NCBI RefSeq assembly: GCF_016722785.1
Contig: NZ_JAEQNE010000001.1
Location: forward strand, 1,550,001-1,614,000
Length of the DNA: 64,000 bases
Direction of reading: 5' to 3'
Origin: Ramlibacter monticola
Lineage (GTDB): Bacteria; Pseudomonadota; Gammaproteobacteria; Burkholderiales; Burkholderiaceae_C
Shown: positions 60,876 through 64,000 of the stretch, piece after piece
Layout: every line of letters starts with the position of its first letter
How positions within the stretch are numbered: the first letter of the stretch is position 1
Position numbers and translations under genes: made by a program
The notes under the pieces: model-generated
Databases searched by the model: none
What the model was told of the DNA's origin: nothing
The model's input: the letters and a program-made list of their open reading frames with translations, nothing else

Positions 60876-62668
60876 GCCAGCGCCGCGTCCGTGTCGAGCA
60901 GCACCTTCGCGCCGGAACGCGCCGTGCGCATCAGCGTGGCCGTCTCGGGGAACAGGCGCGCGAAGTAGAAGCGCGCGGTCTGCAGCTTGGCCTGGTAGAA
61001 CGGGTCGGCGTTGCCGGCGTCGATCTGCCTGAGCGCCACCTGCGCCATGCGGGCCCAGAAGTAGCCGAACGCGAGGTGGCCCAGGACGCGCAGGTAGTCG
61101 GTGGCGGCGGCGCCGACCTCGTCGGGGTTCTGGTAGCCCTTGAAGCCGATCTCGGTGGTGAACTTGGTCATCTGGTCGCCCAGGTAGGCGATCGGGTTGA
61201 TGAACTCGGCCATCTTCTCGTTGACGCCCTCTTCCTCCACCAGCCGCGCCACCAGCTTGCCGAACTTCTTCAGCGTGGCGCCGTTGTTGGACAGCACCTT
61301 GCGCCCCAGCAGGTCCAGCGACTGCACGGTGTTCGTGCCCTCGTAGATCATGTTGATGCGGTTGTCGCGCGCGAACTGCGACATGCCGTGCTCCTCGATG
61401 TAGCCGTGGCCGCCGAACACCTGCAGGCAGGCGTTGGTGGCGACGTGGCCGTTGTCGGTGAGGAAGGCCTTGACGATGGGCGTGAGCAGCGCCACCAGCT
61501 CGCCGGATTCGGCGCGCACCTTGGCGTCGGGGTGGTACAGCTCCTTGTCCAGCAACATGGTGCAGAAGACCGCCAGCGCGCGGCCGCCTTCGGCATAGGC
61601 CTTCGCGGTGAGCAGCATCTTGCGCACGTCCGGGTGCACGATGATCGGGTCGGCCGGCTGGTCCTTGGCCTTGGGGCCGCTCAGGGAGCGCATCTGGATG
61701 CGCTCCTTGGCATAGGCCAGCGCGTTCTGGAACGCCACTTCGGTGAGGCCCAGCGACTGGTTGCCCACCCCCAGGCGCGCCGCGTTCATCATCACGAACA
61801 TGGCGGGCAGGCCCTTGTTCGGCTCGCCCACCAGTGTGCCGACGGCGTCTTCCAGCACCAGCTGCGCGGTGGCGTTGCCGTGGATGCCCATCTTGTGCTC
61901 CAGGCCCGTGCAATGGATGCCGTTGCGCTCGCCGATGGAACCGTCGGCCTTCACGTGGTACTTCGGCACCACGAACAGCGAGATGCCCTTGCTGCCCGCC
62001 GGCGCGTCCGGCAGTCGCGCCAGCACCAGGTGGACGATGTTGGGCGCCATGTCGTGCTCGCCCGCCGAGATGAAGATCTTGGCGCCGGTCAGCCGGTAGC
62101 TGCCGTCGGCCTGCGGTTCGGCCTTGGTGCGCAGCAGCCCGAGGTCGGTGCCGCAGTGCGGCTCGGTGAGGCACATGGTGCCGGTCCACTCGCCGCTCAC
62201 CAGCTTGGTCAGGTACAGCTTCTTCTGCTCGGGGGTTCCGTGCGCGTGCAGCGCCTCGTAGGCGCCGTGCGACAGCCCGGGGTACATGGTCCAGGCCTGG
62301 TTGGCGCTGTTCAGCATCTCGTACAGGCACTGGTTCAGCGCGAAGGGCAGGCCCTGGCCGCCGAAGTCCGGGTCGCAGGACAGGGAGGGCCAGCCGCCTT
62401 CCACGTACTTCGCGTAAGCCTCCTTGAAGCCCTCGGGGGTGGCGACCTCGTGCGTCTTCGGGTCGAGCGTGCAGCCCTGTTCGTCGCCGATGCGGTTCAA
62501 CGGGAGGGTGACTTCGGCCGCGAACTTGCCGCCTTCCTCCAGCACCGCGTTGATGGTGTCGGCGTCGAGGTCGGCATGGCGCGGACAGGGCTTGAGTTCC
62601 TCCGCCAGGTTGAACACTTCGTGGATCACGAACTGCATGTCGCGCAAAGGCGGGGTGTAGCTGGGCAT
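60872..62668 (-). CDS. Acyl-CoA dehydrogenase, large (about 600-residue) DmdC/AcdB-like type
   Basis: A 598-residue acyl-CoA dehydrogenase with extra N- and C-terminal domains: YEMLNSANQAWTMYPGLSHG, GTMCLTEPHCGTDLGLLRTK, KIFISAGEHDMAPNIVHLVL, and CLQVFGGHGYIEEHGMSQFA; the C-terminal acyl-CoA dehydrogenase extension holds PETATLMRTARSGAKVLLDT. Relatives oxidise medium- or long-chain acyl-CoA or 3-methylmercaptopropionyl-CoA. ATG at 62668 begins MPSYTPPLRDM. It is the first enzyme gene after tetR, with 7 bp between them. Confidence 0.92.
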   Translation of the reverse strand: MPSYTPPLRDMQFVIHEVFNLAEELKPCPRHADLDADTINAVLEEGGKFAAEVTLPLNRIGDEQGCTLDPKTHEVATPEGFKEAYAKYVEGGWPSLSCDPDFGGQGLPFALNQCLYEMLNSANQAWTMYPGLSHGAYEALHAHGTPEQKKLYLTKLVSGEWTGTMCLTEPHCGTDLGLLRTKAEPQADGSYRLTGAKIFISAGEHDMAPNIVHLVLARLPDAPAGSKGISLFVVPKYHVKADGSIGERNGIHCTGLEHKMGIHGNATAQLVLEDAVGTLVGEPNKGLPAMFVMMNAARLGVGNQSLGLTEVAFQNALAYAKERIQMRSLSGPKAKDQPADPIIVHPDVRKMLLTAKAYAEGGRALAVFCTMLLDKELYHPDAKVRAESGELVALLTPIVKAFLTDNGHVATNACLQVFGGHGYIEEHGMSQFARDNRINMIYEGTNTVQSLDLLGRKVLSNNGATLKKFGKLVARLVEEEGVNEKMAEFINPIAYLGDQMTKFTTEIGFKGYQNPDEVGAAATDYLRVLGHLAFGYFWARMAQVALRQIDAGNADPFYQAKLQTARFYFARLFPETATLMRTARSGAKVLLDTDAALA

Positions 62669-62675
62669 CTCTTCT

Positions 62676-63380
62676 TTACTCCTTGGCGTTCCGGGTCGGG
62701 CGAGGGGTTCTGGAAACGGACTTGAGGGCGGGCCGCGGCGGGGCGCCGTAGCGCTGCAGGATGTTCTCGAAGCCCTTGTTGGCATGGGCGATCGAGTCGG
62801 GGATCTTGAGGAAGCGCGCCTCGTAGTGCAGCGCGAGGATCAGGGCGTGGATCTCGAAGAGCATCTGCTCGTCGTCGGTGGCGGCGTCCACGTGGCCCTC
62901 TTCCTTGGCCTGGGCGATGGCCCGCAGCATGGCGGCGTGCCAGGTCTGCACGGAGGACGCCAGGGCGTCGCGCACGGGGCCGGGGCGGTCGTCGAATTCG
63001 ACGGCGCCGCTGATGTAGATGCAGCCGGAGTCGATCTCGATCGAGGTGCGCTTCATCCAGTTGGCGAACATGGCGCGCAGGCGCGGCAGCCCGCGCGCCT
63101 CGTGCATGGCCGGGAAGAACACCTCCTGCTCGAAGCGGGCGTGGTATTCGCGGACCACCGAGATCTGCAGTTCCTCGCGCGAGCCGAAGTGGGCGAACAC
63201 GCCCGACTTGCTCATCTGGGTGACTTCGGCCAGGGCGCCGATGGACAGGCCTTCCAGGCCGATCTGGGTGGCGAGGCCGAGGGCGGCGTCGACGATGGCC
63301 GCCTTGGTCTGCTGGCCCTTCTGCAAGGCCTTGCCCTCGCGCGCACGGGCGGGCTTCAGGGGCAGGTCGGTGACGGGCAT
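62676..63380 (-). CDS. TetR/AcrR family regulator of the beta-oxidation operon
   Basis: A 234-residue TetR regulator: N-terminal helix-turn-helix AAIVDAALGLATQIGLEGLS and VTQMSKSGVFAHFGSREELQ (about residues 25-65), and a C-terminal ligand-binding helical domain ending with a basic tail. It is the promoter-proximal gene of a long catabolic operon, where autoregulation through acyl-CoA is the common model for such regulators. ATG at 63380; a perfect match to a palindromic operator is seen just upstream. Confidence 0.9.
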   Translation of the reverse strand: MPVTDLPLKPARAREGKALQKGQQTKAAIVDAALGLATQIGLEGLSIGALAEVTQMSKSGVFAHFGSREELQISVVREYHARFEQEVFFPAMHEARGLPRLRAMFANWMKRTSIEIDSGCIYISGAVEFDDRPGPVRDALASSVQTWHAAMLRAIAQAKEEGHVDAATDDEQMLFEIHALILALHYEARFLKIPDSIAHANKGFENILQRYGAPPRPALKSVSRTPRPTRNAKE

Positions 63381-63401
63381 GGTGGAGGATCCGGGGAAAA
63401 T

Positions 63402-63424
63402 AAAACGAACGGTCGTGCGATTTT
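63402..63424. promoter_or_regulatory. Palindromic operator in front of tetR
   Basis: AAAACGAACGGTCGTGCGAT plus TTT at 63402-63424 is an interrupted palindrome: CGAACG and CGTGCG half-sites around GT at the core, plus flanking AAA/TTT. It lies 22 bp upstream of the tetR start codon, over the expected promoter, and looks like a TetR-family dimer site. Confidence 0.6.
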
Positions 63425-63448
63425 GACCGATTTTTTCCCACGGTGCGT

Positions 63449-63466
63449 CTAGGGGAAGACCTCTAG
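63449..63466. promoter_or_regulatory. Imperfect 7-bp inverted repeat upstream of the cytochrome gene
   Basis: CTAGGGG (63449-63455) and CCTCTAG (63460-63466) are inverted with 6 of 7 positions matching across 4 bases. It lies in the 229-bp region between tetR and the multihaem cytochrome gene and may be a regulator site for either. Confidence 0.35.
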
Positions 63467-63491
63467 AAGCTATGGGGAACCTTTCCATGCA

Positions 63492-63512
63492 ATTGGACCT
63501 ACGTCCAATGGC
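63492..63512. promoter_or_regulatory. Palindrome shared with the pilus operon control region
   Basis: ATTGGAC-CTAC-GTCCAAT (63492-63509) is a perfect 7-bp inverted repeat. Together with the following GGC it matches 17 of 21 bases at 22791-22811. It lies about 100 bp before the cytochrome start codon, an activator-like distance. Confidence 0.45.
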
Positions 63513-63609
63513 AGAGCCAAACCCCCCAAACGAGGATGCGCCGCACGGGGATTGGGCCAGCCGCAGCAAGCGTGCGACGGCCTTTCGCAGATCGCAGAAA
63601 GGTGATGTC

Positions 63610-64000
63610 GTGACAGAGATACGCCAGCGGTTGTTGTCCTGCCTCGGGTTCATCGCCCTGCTCCTCGCTTCGCCGCCCGGGCTCGCGGCCGACGACGTCG
63701 TGCTCAAGGGCGACGCCGTCTGCACCGAGTGCCACGACGAATCCGAGGCCTACCCGGTCTTCGGCATCGGCAAGACGCGCCACGGCACCGTGGCCGACGC
63801 CCGCACCCCGACCTGCACCAGTTGCCACGGCGAGAGCACGCGGCACGTGAAGAACCAGAAGGCGGAAGGCCAGAAGGAGCGGCCGAAGCCGGACATCGTC
63901 TTCGACGGGCCGCTGCGCGGGCTGCCCTCGGCGCGGGTGAAGAACTTCGCGGCCGAGAACCTGGCCCCCGTGGTCAGCAAGCGCATGATCCTGCCCGCCC
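63610..64000 (+). CDS. Multihaem c-type cytochrome, DmsE/MtrA-like (cut by window edge)
   Basis: The first 130 codons of a secreted multihaem cytochrome. Signal peptide RLLSCLGFIALLLASPPGLA, then haem-binding CTECH (Cys-x-x-Cys-His) and CTSCHG within ADARTPTCTSCHGES, with spare His residues in KTRHGT and STRHVK for the second axial positions. Spacing and sequence (LKGDAVCTECHDESEAY) resemble DmsE/MtrA-family decahaem cytochromes that pass electrons across the periplasm or outer membrane. The start is GTG at 63610, with AAAGG about 8 bases upstream. The gene runs beyond the right edge, so haem number and partners are unseen. Confidence 0.8.
   Translation, partial: MTEIRQRLLSCLGFIALLLASPPGLAADDVVLKGDAVCTECHDESEAYPVFGIGKTRHGTVADARTPTCTSCHGESTRHVKNQKAEGQKERPKPDIVFDGPLRGLPSARVKNFAAENLAPVVSKRMILPA

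Overview
The window is a GC-rich (about 70 %) chromosomal segment of a Gram-negative bacterium, most likely a betaproteobacterium of the order Burkholderiales and probably the family Comamonadaceae (Ramlibacter/Variovorax-like). This is inferred from orphan TctC/Bug solute-binding proteins, a GltIJKL importer next to a LysR regulator, a PHA-granule phasin-like protein, a secreted spore-coat-U pilus locus and several CoA-linked degradation operons. Genus assignment is inference only. I see no rRNA or tRNA gene, CRISPR array, prophage or complete insertion sequence. Coding density is very high, and many long open frames antisense to real genes are GC-driven shadows.

Layout. 1-9.5 kb: start of dapF, a DsbA-fold isomerase, a flavin monooxygenase, two orphan TctC proteins, an AhpD-like protein, a NUDIX plus metallo-beta-lactamase fusion, and a YjgN/M48-peptidase pair. 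Two large inverted repeats (2405-2525 and 4321-4448) lie in this stretch. 9.5-10 kb: the RNase P RNA gene rnpB on the minus strand, then the htpX terminator. 10-18 kb (minus strand): htpX, a DUF3025/NYN-LOTUS/pyrC overlap cluster, the glutamate/aspartate importer gltIJKL, a LysR regulator and a phasin-like gene. 18-22 kb: small housekeeping and unknown genes (VOC, phosphodiesterase, NTF2-like, MFS, SRPBCC, ModA-like binding protein). 22.2-27.1 kb: a chaperone-usher operon with three spore-coat-U-type pilins, whose usher has an anomalous 5' end. 27-34 kb: an ATM1-like ABC exporter, YciA thioesterase, enoyl-CoA hydratase, AI-2E transporter, an apparently exported methyltransferase, and an APC permease gene interrupted by one amber codon.

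34-40 kb (minus strand): an acyl-CoA carboxylase operon (carboxyltransferase, acyl-CoA dehydrogenase, biotin carboxylase/carrier, thioesterase) resembling geranyl-CoA or methylcrotonyl-CoA catabolism, preceded by a class III cyclase-FHA protein and a class II UvrA. 42.8-49.9 kb (plus strand): a compact copper-handling operon made of a metal-binding DUF2946 protein, a TonB-dependent receptor, a His-rich PepSY protein, TonB-ExbB-ExbD, a Sco lipoprotein and a PCu(A)C chaperone. It links outer-membrane uptake, energisation and cytochrome oxidase copper delivery in one unit. 49.9-53.3 kb: an ECF42-type sigma factor with its YCII and VOC partners and a promoter matching the recalled ECF42 signature, a TPR protein and a second YCII protein.

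53.5-63.4 kb (minus strand): a TetR-led beta-oxidation operon (acyl-CoA dehydrogenase, DUF2147, FadB-type bifunctional enzyme, thiolase, a truncated thioesterase, two SDRs, a DsbA-fold isomerase and an enoyl-CoA hydratase) with a palindromic operator in front of tetR. At the right edge a multihaem cytochrome c gene begins. Its upstream region shares a 21-bp palindromic motif (17/21 identical) with the promoter region of the pilus operon 40 kb away, suggesting a common regulator.
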